From contig NZ_NFLJ01000007.1 of NCBI RefSeq assembly GCF_002160865.1, forward strand, positions 24,339-88,338: a stretch of 64,000 nucleotides of DNA, read 5' to 3'. Below are positions 1-9,514 of this stretch, one piece after another. The notes beneath the pieces were generated by a model that worked only from the letters and a program-made list of their open reading frames with translations, made no database searches and was not told the DNA's origin. Every line of letters starts with the position of its first letter. Position 1 is the first letter of the stretch. Both the position numbers and the translations under genes were made by a program. This stretch comes from Massiliimicrobium timonense (GTDB lineage Bacteria > Bacillota_I > Bacilli_A > Erysipelotrichales > Coprobacillaceae).

Positions 1-211
1 TTAAAAATAAATCTTTTTCTTCCAGTGTCAAAAAGCCAAAAAGAGCAATGCCATCTTCTTTGACCTGCTGATAAACATAGACCAATGTTTCTTTACCACG
101 CTGAAACTGATAAGGATTGGAAACATAAATCAAATATCCGATTCCTTGATTATCAACAACAATATGATCTTGACGCATATCCACAATAATACCTTTTATA
201 TAACTATACAT
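1..211 (-). CDS. ruvA: Holliday junction branch migration protein RuvA, N-terminal part (cut by window edge)
   Basis: The reading frame opens at 211 with ATG after a GGGAG ribosome binding site and runs off the left edge, giving the first 70 residues. It begins MYSYIKGIIVDM and continues with a GIGYLIYV stretch and LFGFLTLEEKDLF, the pattern of the RuvA N-terminal OB-fold domain that binds four-way junctions. RuvA tetramers load the RuvB helicase in recombinational repair. The rest of the gene, and probably ruvB, lie outside the window. It is separated from obgE by a terminator hairpin. Confidence 0.85.
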   Translation of the reverse strand, partial: MYSYIKGIIVDMRQDHIVVDNQGIGYLIYVSNPYQFQRGKETLVYVYQQVKEDGIALFGFLTLEEKDLFL

Positions 212-267
212 ATTAAAACTCCCATTTCATAATATCCTCATCATTATAGCACACTTTTAAGGCAAAT

Positions 268-298
268 AAAAAATGAGAAACATTTTTTCTCATTTTTA
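268..298 (-). terminator. Rho-independent terminator after obgE
   Basis: An 11-bp perfect stem, AAAATGAGAAA (270-280) with TTTCTCATTTT (286-296), closes a 5-base loop and is followed by T-rich sequence on the minus strand. It overlaps the obgE stop codon at 296-298. Confidence 0.8.
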
Positions 299-1582
299 TT
301 CATAAAATTCAAATTCAAAATCTAAAATAGATACAGTATCTCCTGCCTGAACACCAGCTACACGCAAAGCATCATCCAAACCAATATGACGCATCTTTTG
401 AGCAAAGCGTTTGATACCGTCATCACTTCCCAGTGAAGCCATCTGAACAATTTTTTCAACACGTTCACCTGTTACGTGCCATTGACCATTACCCATATTA
501 TGAATTTCAAATCCAATTTCATCTGGTTTTTGATATGTATATAAAACAGTATTTTCTACTTCCTCGTCTTGAGAAGCAAATGATGGTGTACGGTCCAATA
601 AATCAGCAATCGCATATAAAACCATGTCTACACCTTCTTGAATCAACGCAATCACAGGAAAAACAGGAATATCTTCACCAAGTTGCTCTTTAAAACGTTT
701 TAAATTTTCTTCGGCTTCAGGTTCATCCATCTTATTAGCCACAATAATCTGAGGTCTTTCCAATAAACGATATTTATATTCACCTAATTCTTTATTAATA
801 GCCAGATAATCCTCATAAGGATCACGACCTTCACTACCACCCATATCAATCACATGAACAATCACACGACATCTTTCAATATGACGTAAAAATTGATGAC
901 CTAACCCTTTTCCTTGACTGGCTCCTTCAATTAATCCCGGTAAGTCAGCCATGACAAATGAACGACCATCTTTCGACTGTGCTACACCTAAATTAGGTAC
1001 AATCGTCGTAAAATGATAATCAGCAATTTCTGGTCTAGCACGTGTTACAACTGATAGAAGCGTTGATTTCCCAACTGATGGAAAACCTACTAATCCCACA
1101 TCTGCAAGTAATTTTAACTCACAGATTAAATTGTATTTTTCACCTGGTTCTCCATGTTCACAAATAGTTGGAGCTGGATTACGGCTTGTCGCAAAACGGG
1201 CATTTCCACGTCCACCACGTCCACCTTTAGCGATAACAGCTCTTTGTTTATCTTGTGTTAAATCCGCCAGAACACGACCACTATCTTCATCATAAATAAC
1301 TGTTCCTACAGGAACTTTTAAAATCATGTCTGCCCCATCAGCTCCATGCATCTTTTTTGCCATTCCCTGACCACCATTTTTTGCTTTATACTCACGGTGA
1401 TATCTAAAATCCAATAAAGTCGATAAAGAAGTTGTGGCTTCAAAAATGATACTGCCACCTTTTCCACCATCACCACCGGCTGGACCACCTTTAGGAACAT
1501 AGGCTTCTCGACGAAAAGCAACAACACCATCGCCACCTTTTCCAGCTTCAACATATATATGTACCTTATCAATAAATTTCAT
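296..1582 (-). CDS. obgE: GTPase ObgE/CgtA
   Basis: A 428-residue Obg-family GTPase involved in 50S ribosome assembly and stress signalling; in spore formers it is also tied to sporulation. The start MKFIDKVHIYVEAG at 1582 has an AGAAGGTGA site at good spacing; the open frame extends 9 codons upstream without such a site. The glycine-rich Obg fold (AGKGGDG, PAGGDGGKGG) fills the first ~155 residues. The G domain follows with GFPSVGKST, DLPGLIEGA and NKMD, then a C-terminal OCT domain from about residue 350. It lies after rplU-prp-rpmA as in other Firmicutes, without spo0B between. A terminator just upstream should make its expression partly dependent on readthrough. Confidence 0.95.
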   Translation of the reverse strand: MKFIDKVHIYVEAGKGGDGVVAFRREAYVPKGGPAGGDGGKGGSIIFEATTSLSTLLDFRYHREYKAKNGGQGMAKKMHGADGADMILKVPVGTVIYDEDSGRVLADLTQDKQRAVIAKGGRGGRGNARFATSRNPAPTICEHGEPGEKYNLICELKLLADVGLVGFPSVGKSTLLSVVTRARPEIADYHFTTIVPNLGVAQSKDGRSFVMADLPGLIEGASQGKGLGHQFLRHIERCRVIVHVIDMGGSEGRDPYEDYLAINKELGEYKYRLLERPQIIVANKMDEPEAEENLKRFKEQLGEDIPVFPVIALIQEGVDMVLYAIADLLDRTPSFASQDEEVENTVLYTYQKPDEIGFEIHNMGNGQWHVTGERVEKIVQMASLGSDDGIKRFAQKMRHIGLDDALRVAGVQAGDTVSILDFEFEFYE

Positions 1583-1604
1583 CTTTTCACCTTCTTTCTC
1601 TTTT

Positions 1605-1636
1605 TTCAAAAAAAAGAACCCCTCTATAAGGGATTC
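1605..1636 (-). terminator. Intra-operon terminator between rpmA and obgE
   Basis: On the minus strand, GAATCCCT and AGGGGTTC form an 8-bp stem (1616-1623 with 1629-1636) followed by a run of T. Incomplete termination here would lower obgE output relative to the ribosomal proteins. Confidence 0.8.
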
Positions 1637-1639
1637 CTA

Positions 1640-1924
1640 TTAAGCAGCTGGGTAAACAGAAACTTTCTTTCTTGATCTTCCATCTCTTTCAAATTTCACA
1701 ACACCATCTACTTTTGCAAATAAAGTGTCATCTCCACCTTTTCCAACATTTACACCTGGATGAATTTTTGTTCCTCTTTGTCTGTAAATGATAGAACCAG
1801 CAGTACAGAATTGCCCATCAGATAATTTAGCTCCTAATCTTTTAGATTTAGAATCACGACCATTCTTTGTTGATCCTACCCCTTTTTTAGAAGCGAATAA
1901 TTGTAAATCTAACTTAAACATCAT
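1640..1924 (-). CDS. rpmA: 50S ribosomal protein L27 with cleavable N-terminal extension
   Basis: A 94-residue bL27 protein starting [22 protein letters not shown] site lies 8 bases before the first of two adjacent ATG codons, so 1924 (or 1921) is the start. The LDLQLFA segment before [14 protein letters not shown] is the Firmicutes-type extension removed by the Prp protease; cleavage exposes the mature N terminus near the peptidyl transferase centre. The protease gene lies directly upstream in the same operon, which supports this processing. The body ([29 protein letters not shown]) is standard. Confidence 0.95.
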   Translation of the reverse strand: MMFKLDLQLFASKKGVGSTKNGRDSKSKRLGAKLSDGQFCTAGSIIYRQRGTKIHPGVNVGKGGDDTLFAKVDGVVKFERDGRSRKKVSVYPAA

Positions 1925-1928
1925 GGTT

Positions 1929-2252
1929 TCATACCTCCATCTTCTCAATTTTCATGTATTTTGAATAAGATTCCTCAACCGTTTTCAGCATCACTTCAAA
2001 TGTCCCTAGCACCACTTGAATCTGTTCGTTGTCTTGATGAACCTTTATATCAATCAATCCTTCTTTTAAATCTATTGTTCCTAAATGCTGTAATAAAAAT
2101 TGATATTGAACCAAAGTGTTCGCTATCCCAACACAAATTGTACTCACACCAGCACATACCAAATCCTTACCATATTCAGCACTTTGTGCATGACCTGAAA
2201 CAGTCACCTGCACAATCGATTGATTATGTTTTTTGATTACTGCTTTAATCAT
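1929..2252 (-). CDS. prp: Ribosomal-processing cysteine protease Prp
   Basis: A 107-residue Prp (YsxB) family protease that cleaves the L27 N-terminal extension. The catalytic dyad is visible: His in [10 protein letters not shown] (about residue 21) and Cys in DLVCAGVST (about residue 33). It sits between rplU and rpmA, its usual place, and its ATG overlaps the rplU stop as TAATG, suggesting translational coupling. Length fits the family. Confidence 0.93.
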   Translation of the reverse strand: MIKAVIKKHNQSIVQVTVSGHAQSAEYGKDLVCAGVSTICVGIANTLVQYQFLLQHLGTIDLKEGLIDIKVHQDNEQIQVVLGTFEVMLKTVEESYSKYMKIEKMEV

Positions 2253-2602
2253 TATTCAGCAGCTTCACTAGCTTCTTGTTTTGCTTTTCTAGCTGTTTTT
2301 TTAATATCTTTGATCACTAATTTTGTATAAGGTTGTCTATGTCCTTGTTTTTTGTGATAATGTTTCTTAGGATTGTATTTATAAATTAATACTTTCTTTT
2401 CTTTTCCATGTTTTTCAACTTGAGCCGTTACAGTTGCTCCTTTAATATAAGGATTCCCAATTTTATTTGTTTTATCTCCAATAAATAAAACTTTATCTAA
2501 AACAACTTCTTCTCCTTCAGCAACATCTAATTTTTCAACAAAAATAGTATCTCCAACTTCAACTTTTAATTGTTTTCCACCAGTTTCAATAATTGCGTAC
2601 AT
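2252..2602 (-). CDS. rplU: 50S ribosomal protein L21
   Basis: A 116-residue bL21 protein starting [18 protein letters not shown], with the conserved KVLFIGD region, [22 protein letters not shown] and a basic C-terminal tail. GGAGGT precedes the ATG at good spacing. It is the first gene of the rplU-prp-rpmA operon and is preceded by a strong promoter and a structured leader consistent with L21 leader autoregulation. Confidence 0.96.
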   Translation of the reverse strand: MYAIIETGGKQLKVEVGDTIFVEKLDVAEGEEVVLDKVLFIGDKTNKIGNPYIKGATVTAQVEKHGKEKKVLIYKYNPKKHYHKKQGHRQPYTKLVIKDIKKTARKAKQEASEAAE

Positions 2603-2702
2603 GATGTACCTCCTTCTTTTCTATAATAATCTCAGACTCGCCAATCAAGGCAGCTATGCTTTAATACCTTGCATGTGCGGTTGTAGCTAGAGGTCTACAA
2701 CA
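2603..2702 (-). ncRNA. Candidate L21 ribosomal protein leader
   Basis: About 100 transcribed bases lie between a strong promoter and the rplU start. On the minus strand the leader contains complementary stretches (for example GTTGTAG with CTACAAC near its 5' end) before the SD. Firmicutes rplU operons commonly carry an L21 leader (Rfam L21_leader) through which L21 represses its own synthesis. The assignment rests on position and visible pairing; I could not run a covariance model. Confidence 0.65.
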
Positions 2703-2707
2703 TGAGT

Positions 2708-2736
2708 ATATTATCATTTTATCATCTTATCGTCAA
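2708..2736 (-). promoter_or_regulatory. Sigma-A promoter of the rplU operon
   Basis: Minus-strand hexamers TTGACG (2731-2736) and TAATAT (2708-2713) are 17 bases apart, close to the sigma-A consensus, with the expected transcription start near 2701. Confidence 0.85.
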
Positions 2737-2741
2737 TATTT

Positions 2742-2786
2742 TTTTAAAACATTCTCATTTCTTTATTGATTTCTTGGATGAGAATG
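2742..2786 (-). terminator. Probable terminator at the end of the recombinase gene
   Basis: CATTCTCAT (2750-2758) and ATGAGAATG (2778-2786) form a perfect 9-bp stem with a long 19-base loop, followed on the minus strand by TTTT and an A/T tract. It overlaps the last codons of the recombinase gene. The long loop makes it a weaker candidate than the others. Confidence 0.5.
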
Positions 2787-3668
2787 ATCATAAACCTCTT
2801 TTAAATGCTGATTGGTAATATGAGTATAGACTTGGGTTGTTGATAAATTGGCATGTCCTAACAACTCTTGAACAACACGAATATCAAGACCCTGTTCCAA
2901 TAAATGAGTTGCAAAAGAATGACGAATCGTATGTGGATGAATCTTCTTAGTTGGATCATAATTTTTCACAACCCGATCCACAATATCTTCAACACCACGA
3001 TTTGTAAGTGGTTTTCCTAATTTATTAACAAATACATAATTATGATCTTGATGTGCTTTCATCATGATTTCATAACGATCATTTTCAATATAATCTTTCA
3101 GCCACTTGGCAGCCAAATCATGAAAAGGCACATAACGATCCTTCCCACCTTTTCCATGAATAAACAATAACTGTCTGGAAAAATCAATTTGTGACAACTG
3201 CATTTCAACGACTTCCAGACAACGTAGCCCTGAGGCATACATCAATTCCAACATAGCTTTATTACGACGCCCTAAAACTGTATGTGTATCAATACTATCT
3301 AATAAATCCAACATTTCATCCATATAAAGAAAGTCTGGTTGACGCTGTGGTTCTTTTAAAGACTCAACCAAAAGGAATGGATTATCATCAAGCAATTCTT
3401 CTTTTTGTAAATAACGATATAATCCTCTTAAACTGCTCATTTTATGATTAATCGTTTTAGGTGATAAACTTTTAGTATGTAAATATGCCAGATAACCTCT
3501 TAAAAAAGAATATTGAACAGCCCCAAAGCTTTCTATACCTTCACGATGACAATAGTCAATAAATTCATAAATATCTCTTTGATACCCCGTAACTGTTAAA
3601 GCAGAATACTTTTTGACATATTGTAAATAAGACAAGTAGTCATTTGCCATTTTTGCAAAATCAGACAT
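2763..3668 (-). CDS. xerC: Tyrosine recombinase XerC/XerD family
   Basis: A 301-residue site-specific tyrosine recombinase, the size of XerC/XerD, which resolve chromosome dimers at dif. The N-terminal SAM-like core-binding domain covers about residues 1-95. The catalytic residues are visible: R149 (ASGLR), K173 (GKGGK), H246 and R249 (HTIRH), H272 (GHA) and nucleophile Y281 (TQVYTHI). The start overlaps the end of trmFO by 8 bases, with GGAGG inside trmFO. In Bacillus the gene at this place (downstream of trmFO) is codV/xerC, which supports XerC over XerD, but sequence alone does not settle it. Confidence 0.9.
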   Translation of the reverse strand: MSDFAKMANDYLSYLQYVKKYSALTVTGYQRDIYEFIDYCHREGIESFGAVQYSFLRGYLAYLHTKSLSPKTINHKMSSLRGLYRYLQKEELLDDNPFLLVESLKEPQRQPDFLYMDEMLDLLDSIDTHTVLGRRNKAMLELMYASGLRCLEVVEMQLSQIDFSRQLLFIHGKGGKDRYVPFHDLAAKWLKDYIENDRYEIMMKAHQDHNYVFVNKLGKPLTNRGVEDIVDRVVKNYDPTKKIHPHTIRHSFATHLLEQGLDIRVVQELLGHANLSTTQVYTHITNQHLKEVYDHSHPRNQ

Positions 3669-4950
3669 GACTTAAAAAATCCTCCATCACTGTTATTGCA
3701 CGATTTGCATAAGCTTCTTTACGTTCTTTTTTCTTCACACGTGTCAAAAGATCTGGCAAAATACCAAAATTAGCTTTCATAGGTTGAAAATTATTTTCAT
3801 CCCCATGTGTAATATAATAAGCCAATGATCCCATCACTGTTTCACGAGGGAAAATAAGCAGTGGCTGTTTTTGTAAATATCTTGCCATATTCATTCCCGC
3901 AACCATACCACTTTGCGCAGACTCTACATATCCTTCTACTCCTGTCATTTGTCCAGCAAAAAACAAATCATCACGATTTATAAATTGATAAGTTTCTCGA
4001 AGATAACGTGGCGAACATATAAAGCAATTACGATGCATCACACCATAACGCACAATTTTCGCATTTTCTAAACCGGGAATCATATGAATAATACGTTCCT
4101 GTTCTCCCCATTTTAAATGTGTCTGAAAACCAACGATGTTGTATAATGAACCCACTGCATTATCCTGTCTTAACTGAACAACCGCATAGGGTCTTTGTCC
4201 GTCTTTTTCTAATCCTACTGGTTTCATTGGTCCAAAAAGCAATGTCTGTTGACCACGTCTGGCAATTTCTTCAAAAGGCATACAACCTTCAAAAAACTTT
4301 TCTTCAAAATCTTTGGGTTTGACAACTTCAGCATTGATTAAAGCATCATAAAAAGCTTCAAATTCTTCTTTGGTCATTGGACAATTAATATATTCGGCAT
4401 CACCTTTATCATAACGAGATTTCATATAAGCTTTTGAAAAATCAATACTTTCTTTTTCAATGATAGGAGCTGCCGCATCATAAAAATAGAAATAATCTTG
4501 TTGTAATAAATCTTGAATCTTTTGTGACAAATGAGTACTTGTCAACGGACCTGAAGCAATGATTGTCGGTCCTGCTGGAATCTCAGTAACTTCTTCTCTT
4601 ACAATCTCAATAAGAGGTTGAGATTCAATATATTCAGTAATCGCTTTTGAAAAACCCTCACGGTCAACAGCCAGCGAACCACCCGCTGGTACTTGATGTT
4701 CCCTTGCAAATTTGATAATGAGGCTGTTATTCATTTCCATCTCTTTTTTTAAGACACCCACTGCATTATTTAATCCATCCGCTCTTAATGAATTAGAACA
4801 GACCAGTTCCGCAAAATATTCTGTTTTATGAGCTCCCGTTGTCTGATGTGGACGCATTTCATAGAGGCGAACAGGAATCTGACGTAAAATCAGCTGATGT
4901 GCCGCTTCCACTCCTGCTAATCCACCACCAATAATATTGACTCTTTCCAT
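3661..4950 (-). CDS. trmFO: Methylenetetrahydrofolate-tRNA-(uracil-5-)-methyltransferase TrmFO
   Basis: A 429-residue flavoprotein (formerly Gid) that makes 5-methyluridine-54 in the tRNA T-loop, taking the methyl group from methylenetetrahydrofolate. The N terminus has the FAD dinucleotide-binding motif [13 protein letters not shown]. Two cysteines match those important in the Bacillus enzyme: C51 in [11 protein letters not shown] and C223 in [17 protein letters not shown] precedes ATG. It lies between topA and the Xer recombinase, the standard Firmicutes arrangement. Confidence 0.95.
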   Translation of the reverse strand: MERVNIIGGGLAGVEAAHQLILRQIPVRLYEMRPHQTTGAHKTEYFAELVCSNSLRADGLNNAVGVLKKEMEMNNSLIIKFAREHQVPAGGSLAVDREGFSKAITEYIESQPLIEIVREEVTEIPAGPTIIASGPLTSTHLSQKIQDLLQQDYFYFYDAAAPIIEKESIDFSKAYMKSRYDKGDAEYINCPMTKEEFEAFYDALINAEVVKPKDFEEKFFEGCMPFEEIARRGQQTLLFGPMKPVGLEKDGQRPYAVVQLRQDNAVGSLYNIVGFQTHLKWGEQERIIHMIPGLENAKIVRYGVMHRNCFICSPRYLRETYQFINRDDLFFAGQMTGVEGYVESAQSGMVAGMNMARYLQKQPLLIFPRETVMGSLAYYITHGDENNFQPMKANFGILPDLLTRVKKKERKEAYANRAITVMEDFLSHV

Positions 4951-4960
4951 ATTTTTTCCT

Positions 4961-4987
4961 TTCTAAAAAGTCCCATATGGGACTTTT
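4961..4987 (-). terminator. Terminator after topA
   Basis: AAAAGTCCC (4966-4974) and GGGACTTTT (4979-4987) form a perfect 9-bp stem with an ATAT loop and a T-rich 3' side on the minus strand. It overlaps the topA stop codon (4986-4988) and lies between topA and trmFO. Confidence 0.75.
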
Positions 4988-7061
4988 ATTTAATAATTGT
5001 TTTGCATTTTGGATAAGCTGAACAAGCTTTAAATTCTCCAAAACGTCCTTTTTTAATGACAATAGGACTACCACAATTAGGACAAACTTCATCCGTCATA
5101 ACTGGTTCAGCTTTCTTCTTTTCACTTTTAATATATTTACATTCAGGATAATTAGAACAAGCTTCAAACTTGCCATAGCGTCCTGTCTTATACACCATTG
5201 GACTACCACATTTTGGACAGTTTTCTCCTGTATATTCAATCGTTTCTGGCTCTTTTTTAATATACTTACAAGTTGGATAATTTGAACAAGCAACAAATGA
5301 ACCATATTTTCCTTTACGAATAACTAAATCCCCACCACATTCTGGACACGTTTCTCCTGTTTTTTGTGGTTGAATCTGCTCCATTTTCTCATAAGCATTA
5401 GCAAGTAATGGTTCAAACTTATCTTCAAAAGTTGTTAAAGCATGTACATAATCATCATGCCCTTCCGCAATTTCATCTAACTCCTGTTCCATTTGTGCTG
5501 TATATTCAACATTAATAATACTATCAAAAAATTCAACCAGTTTATCATTCGTTAAAATACCAGATTCAGTAGGTTTAAATGCCTTATCAATGACTTCAAC
5601 ATATTGTCTTGTCACAATTGTATCAATAATACTTGCATAAGTACTTGGACGTCCAATTCCTAAATCTTCAAGTTCTTTAATCAATTTTGCTTCACTATAA
5701 CGTGCTGGTGGTTTTGTAAAGTGTTGTGACTTTTGAATATCTTGGCTTAAAAGTTTTTCATCCACCACAACTTCTGGAAGCAATTCATCATTTTGCTTTT
5801 CATAAGCTCCATAAACTCTTAAATATCCATCAAATTGAATAACCGAACCACTCGCTCTAAATTCATAGCCATTGTTATCTAATGAAAGTGTTGTTGCATT
5901 TAACTTAGCCGGTGCCATCAAAGAAGCCATCGCTCTAGCATAAATTAAAGCATATAATTTATATTCATCATGACTTAAATATTCTTTCACACTTTCTGGT
6001 GTACGCATAATACTTGTTGGTCTAATTCCTTCATGGGCATCTTGGACATTTTCTTTTTTCTTAGAAACCTTGACATTACCTACATAATCTTTTCCGTATT
6101 TTTCACTAATATACTGCTTTGTTTCATGAATAAAACTTTCTGATAAACGAATCGAATCCGTTCTCATATACGTAATCAAACCAACTGTTTCATTTCCAAT
6201 ATCTACCCCTTCATAAAGCTTTTGAGCAATCATCATTGTACGTTTTGCCTTAAAGTTTAATTTAGAAGAAGCTTCCTGTTGTAAAGTTGATGTAATAAAC
6301 GGTGGTTTAGATGCACGTTTCTTTTGTGATTTTTTAACATCACTAACAATAAATTCTTTATTTAAAGATTCATATACCGCATTTGTTTCTTCTTCATTAT
6401 GAAGCTCAATCTTATGATGATTATGTTTAGCCAATTCAGCTTCAAACATGATATCATCTTTTTCAAAGATAGCTTTGACTTTCCAGTATTCTTCTGGAAC
6501 AAACGCTTCTATTTCTTTTTCTCTTTCACAAATCAATCTCAATGCCACTGATTGAACACGTCCAGCTGATTTTGATTTAATCTTCTTTTGTAATAATTTA
6601 GAAAGTTTAAATCCAATAATACGATCTAAAACCCTTCTTGTCTCCTGAGATTTCACAAGATTCTGATCAATTGTACGAGGATTTTTTAAAGCATTAATAA
6701 CAGCATCATGTGTAATCTCATTAAAAACGATACGATTCGTTAAAGTTTCATCCAAGCCTAAAACTTCAGCCAGATGCCATGAAATAGCTTCCCCTTCACG
6801 GTCAGGGTCAGTTGCCAAATAAACATAATCTGCTTCTTTGACACATTTCTTCAATTCCTTAACAACATCTTTTTTATCCTTATTAATGACATAATGTGGT
6901 TTAAAATCATTTTCCACATCAACTCCTAAACCACCTTTTCCAGTGGTTGCCAAGTCCCTAATATGTCCTTTTGATGAAGTCACTTCAAAATCAGCACCCA
7001 AATACTTTTGAATTGTTTTTGATTTTGAAGGTGATTCGACAATCACTAAATTCTTACCCAT
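4986..7061 (-). CDS. topA: DNA topoisomerase I
   Basis: A 691-residue type IA topoisomerase that relaxes negative supercoils. The start MGKNLVIVESPSKSK at 7061 has AGGAGG 7 bases upstream; the open frame extends 32 codons further into the dprA tail without a site. The TOPRIM domain shows E9 and acidic ATDPDREGE (D85, D87, E89). The active-site tyrosine is Y298 in GLITYMRTDS. Three C-terminal C4 zinc ribbons follow (CPECGG, CPKCGSP, CPNCGSP, each with a later CSNYP or CSAYP half). The gene lies downstream of dprA as in Bacillus. Confidence 0.96.
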   Translation of the reverse strand: MGKNLVIVESPSKSKTIQKYLGADFEVTSSKGHIRDLATTGKGGLGVDVENDFKPHYVINKDKKDVVKELKKCVKEADYVYLATDPDREGEAISWHLAEVLGLDETLTNRIVFNEITHDAVINALKNPRTIDQNLVKSQETRRVLDRIIGFKLSKLLQKKIKSKSAGRVQSVALRLICEREKEIEAFVPEEYWKVKAIFEKDDIMFEAELAKHNHHKIELHNEEETNAVYESLNKEFIVSDVKKSQKKRASKPPFITSTLQQEASSKLNFKAKRTMMIAQKLYEGVDIGNETVGLITYMRTDSIRLSESFIHETKQYISEKYGKDYVGNVKVSKKKENVQDAHEGIRPTSIMRTPESVKEYLSHDEYKLYALIYARAMASLMAPAKLNATTLSLDNNGYEFRASGSVIQFDGYLRVYGAYEKQNDELLPEVVVDEKLLSQDIQKSQHFTKPPARYSEAKLIKELEDLGIGRPSTYASIIDTIVTRQYVEVIDKAFKPTESGILTNDKLVEFFDSIINVEYTAQMEQELDEIAEGHDDYVHALTTFEDKFEPLLANAYEKMEQIQPQKTGETCPECGGDLVIRKGKYGSFVACSNYPTCKYIKKEPETIEYTGENCPKCGSPMVYKTGRYGKFEACSNYPECKYIKSEKKKAEPVMTDEVCPNCGSPIVIKKGRFGEFKACSAYPKCKTIIK

Positions 7062-7110
7062 CATATTACCTCCTACGTGTTTTCTATTATTAAGTCTTTT
7101 TTCTAATTTG

Positions 7111-7875
7111 TCAACCATAATCTTCATCTTCCATAATATCCTGAGCACTTGAAACAAGTCTGGCTCCCTGTTTAATCAATTCATTACAACCTTCATAATC
7201 ATCAAAACGTCCGGGAATACAATAAATCTCCTTTCCCTGTTCTAAAGCATAACCTGCAGTAATCATTGTTCCACTTTTCTGTTTGGCTTCGCTAATCAAT
7301 AAACTATAGGACAGGCCAGCAATAATACGATTACGAAAAGGAAATAGACGCTTTTGTGGTGCCGTATAAAAAGGATATTCACTTAAAACCAATTGATGTT
7401 TTTTCAGTTCCTCATATAACAATCCATTTTCCTTAGGATAGCAATATTCAATCCCAGTTCCTAGAACAGCAATTGTTTTCCCACCATAAGCAATCGCATT
7501 CTGATGAGCTACTGTATCAATACCTCGTGCCATTCCACTGACAATGGTATACCCATTTTGAACCAAATCTTTCACAAAAAGATGCGTTGCACGTTTCCCA
7601 TAATCACTCATCTGACGCATTCCTACCACACCAATCGTCTTTGTTTTCAACAAAGATAAATCACCATAGTAGTATAAAACAAATGGTGGACAGTTAATCT
7701 GTTTTAATAACTCTGGATACTCATCACTAAAGATTGTTATGTACTGACATTTCATTTGTTTTATTAACTCCACTTTTAATCTTTCATTCACTCTTTCTTT
7801 ATTCATTAAAGCATTATAGATTTTTTGAAAATCTCCATCATACTTTAAAGAAAAATACAATACTAATTCTTCCAT
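7111..7875 (-). CDS. dprA: DNA-processing protein DprA
   Basis: A 254-residue DprA/Smf protein, which loads RecA on incoming single-stranded DNA during transformation. The Rossmann-like core has the family hallmarks GVVGMRQMSDYG, SGMARGIDTVAHQNA, TIAVLGTGIEYCYP, FPFRNRIIAGLS and SGTMITAGYALEQGKEIYC. There is little sequence after the core, so the C-terminal winged-helix domain of longer homologues is missing. GGAGG lies before ATG 7875. It precedes topA by about 50 bases and probably shares its transcript. Confidence 0.93.
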   Translation of the reverse strand: MEELVLYFSLKYDGDFQKIYNALMNKERVNERLKVELIKQMKCQYITIFSDEYPELLKQINCPPFVLYYYGDLSLLKTKTIGVVGMRQMSDYGKRATHLFVKDLVQNGYTIVSGMARGIDTVAHQNAIAYGGKTIAVLGTGIEYCYPKENGLLYEELKKHQLVLSEYPFYTAPQKRLFPFRNRIIAGLSYSLLISEAKQKSGTMITAGYALEQGKEIYCIPGRFDDYEGCNELIKQGARLVSSAQDIMEDEDYG

Positions 7876-7937
7876 ATAATTACCCTCCTATTATTTATAT
7901 ACGCAAAAATTTTGTATTTTTCTTTTTTTCTATGAAA

Positions 7938-7982
7938 ATTTTTTTAAAATTAAAAACAATTCATACTTTTTGAATTGTTTTT
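7938..7982 (-). terminator. Terminator after rnhB
   Basis: AAAAACAATTCA (7952-7963) and TGAATTGTTTTT (7971-7982) form a 12-bp stem with a 7-base loop, followed by an A/T-rich tract. It ends the lepB-rbgA-rnhB unit ahead of dprA. Confidence 0.8.
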
Positions 7983-7997
7983 AATCAATTATACATC

Positions 7998-8630
7998 TTA
8001 AAAATCATCAAACAAACTCATTTGCTGATTCAAAACATCAATAACAGGTTGAAAAGAACGTCGATGAATAGGAGTCACTCCGTATGCTTTTAAAGCTTCT
8101 TTATGTTGTTTTGTTGGATAGCCTTTATGTTTTTCAAAACCATATTCGGGATAAATCTTGGCATAATCATTCATGATATGGTCACGTGTCACTTTTGCTA
8201 AAATACTGGCAGCACCAATACTCAAAGACTTAGCATCTCCTTTGACAATCGCTTGATGTTCAATCACATCACCTAGTGGCATAGCATCTGTCAAAGCATA
8301 ATCTGGTCGAATAGAAAGATGATCAATCGCATCAATCATCCCTTTTTTACTGGCTTGATAAACATTAAGGCGATCTACATCTGCAACATCAATAATTTCA
8401 ATCTGATAGGCCAATGCTTCTTGAATAATAATCTGATAGAGTTCTTCACGCTTTTTTTCAGTAAGTTTTTTAGAATCGTTAATCTTATCATTATAATATC
8501 CTTGAGGGAAAATGACTGCTCCTACAACTAAAGGTCCTGCCATTGGTCCACGTCCTGCTTCATCCAGTCCTACAATATATTTCTTTCCTAAATCATAAGC
8601 CTGTTGTTCAAACTTTAAACGTTCACACAT
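7998..8630 (-). CDS. rnhB: Ribonuclease HII
   Basis: A 210-residue RNase HII that cuts RNA in RNA-DNA hybrids, including single misincorporated ribonucleotides. The catalytic motif GLDEAGRGPMAGP supplies D and E; other acidic residues lie in ALTDAMPL and in the SIGAASILAKVTRD block. GGGAGGATC places the start at the ATG of MCERLKFEQ (8630), five codons inside the longest frame. The start lies within the last 16 bases of rbgA, the usual rbgA-rnhB pairing. Confidence 0.95.
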   Translation of the reverse strand: MCERLKFEQQAYDLGKKYIVGLDEAGRGPMAGPLVVGAVIFPQGYYNDKINDSKKLTEKKREELYQIIIQEALAYQIEIIDVADVDRLNVYQASKKGMIDAIDHLSIRPDYALTDAMPLGDVIEHQAIVKGDAKSLSIGAASILAKVTRDHIMNDYAKIYPEYGFEKHKGYPTKQHKEALKAYGVTPIHRRSFQPVIDVLNQQMSLFDDF

Positions 8631-9502
8631 GAAAGATCCTCCCAAGTGATTTTTCCAATACTACCATCATTAATTTCACTGAAGAAAACTTCCATAACTC
8701 GATCATAATCCGTTTCACCTTTCAAAGGTTTGATTTTTCTCACTTTAGCAATATGATCAAATGCATCAACAATCCAGTTTTCATTTTCTAAATCAATTTC
8801 CAATTGATATCGGTCTTTTAATAATTGAGGATAATGCAAAGATAAATAACGCATGGCCGCAATAAATAAATCATCTAAAGGTAAAATACTTTGTTTAATT
8901 GAACCAAGTAAAGCTATGTTTTGTGCAACATGTGCATCATCTAATTTAGGCCATAGAACACCCGGTGTATCAAACAATTCAAAATCTTTCGCAACTCTAA
9001 TGATTTGTTGTGCTTTTGTCACACCCGGTTTATTCCCCGTGACTGTTGCCTTTCGATTAGCCAGTCTATTAATAAAAGTAGATTTACCTACATTAGGTAT
9101 TCCTAACACCATTGCTCTCATAGCACGTGGTTTTAAACCTCTGGCTTTTTCTTTTTCCATTTTATCCTTTAATACATAACGACATTTTTCAATGATTTTT
9201 TGATATTCATTAAAATTTTTCAAGTTCACACTCATAGCCTGATAACCACATTGTTCATAATATTGTACCCATTGTTTGGTATATTGATCATCAGCCATAT
9301 CTTTTTTTGTTAAAATGATAAAACGAGGTTTATTTTTGATGATTTCATTAATCATTGGATTTTTAGAAGAATACGGAGCACGTGCATCTACCAGTTCAAT
9401 CACAATATCAACAACTTTGATTTTTTCACTGATTTCCCTTCTGGCTTTTGCCATATGACCCGGAAACCAATGAATATTCATTTTTGTATTTTCATTAGCC
9501 AT
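8615..9502 (-). CDS. rbgA: Ribosome biogenesis GTPase RbgA (YlqF)
   Basis: A 295-residue circularly permuted GTPase needed for late 50S assembly. The permutation is visible: the G4 motif ILTKKD (about residue 83) comes before G1 GIPNVGKST (about 134) and G3 DTPG (about 178). The N terminus NIHWFPGHMAKARREI is typical. AAGGAGGTG lies upstream of ATG 9502. It lies between lepB and rnhB, as in Bacillus (rplS-lepB-ylqF-rnhB). Confidence 0.95.
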   Translation of the reverse strand: MANENTKMNIHWFPGHMAKARREISEKIKVVDIVIELVDARAPYSSKNPMINEIIKNKPRFIILTKKDMADDQYTKQWVQYYEQCGYQAMSVNLKNFNEYQKIIEKCRYVLKDKMEKEKARGLKPRAMRAMVLGIPNVGKSTFINRLANRKATVTGNKPGVTKAQQIIRVAKDFELFDTPGVLWPKLDDAHVAQNIALLGSIKQSILPLDDLFIAAMRYLSLHYPQLLKDRYQLEIDLENENWIVDAFDHIAKVRKIKPLKGETDYDRVMEVFFSEINDGSIGKITWEDLSCVNV

Positions 9503-9514
9503 AACGACACCTCC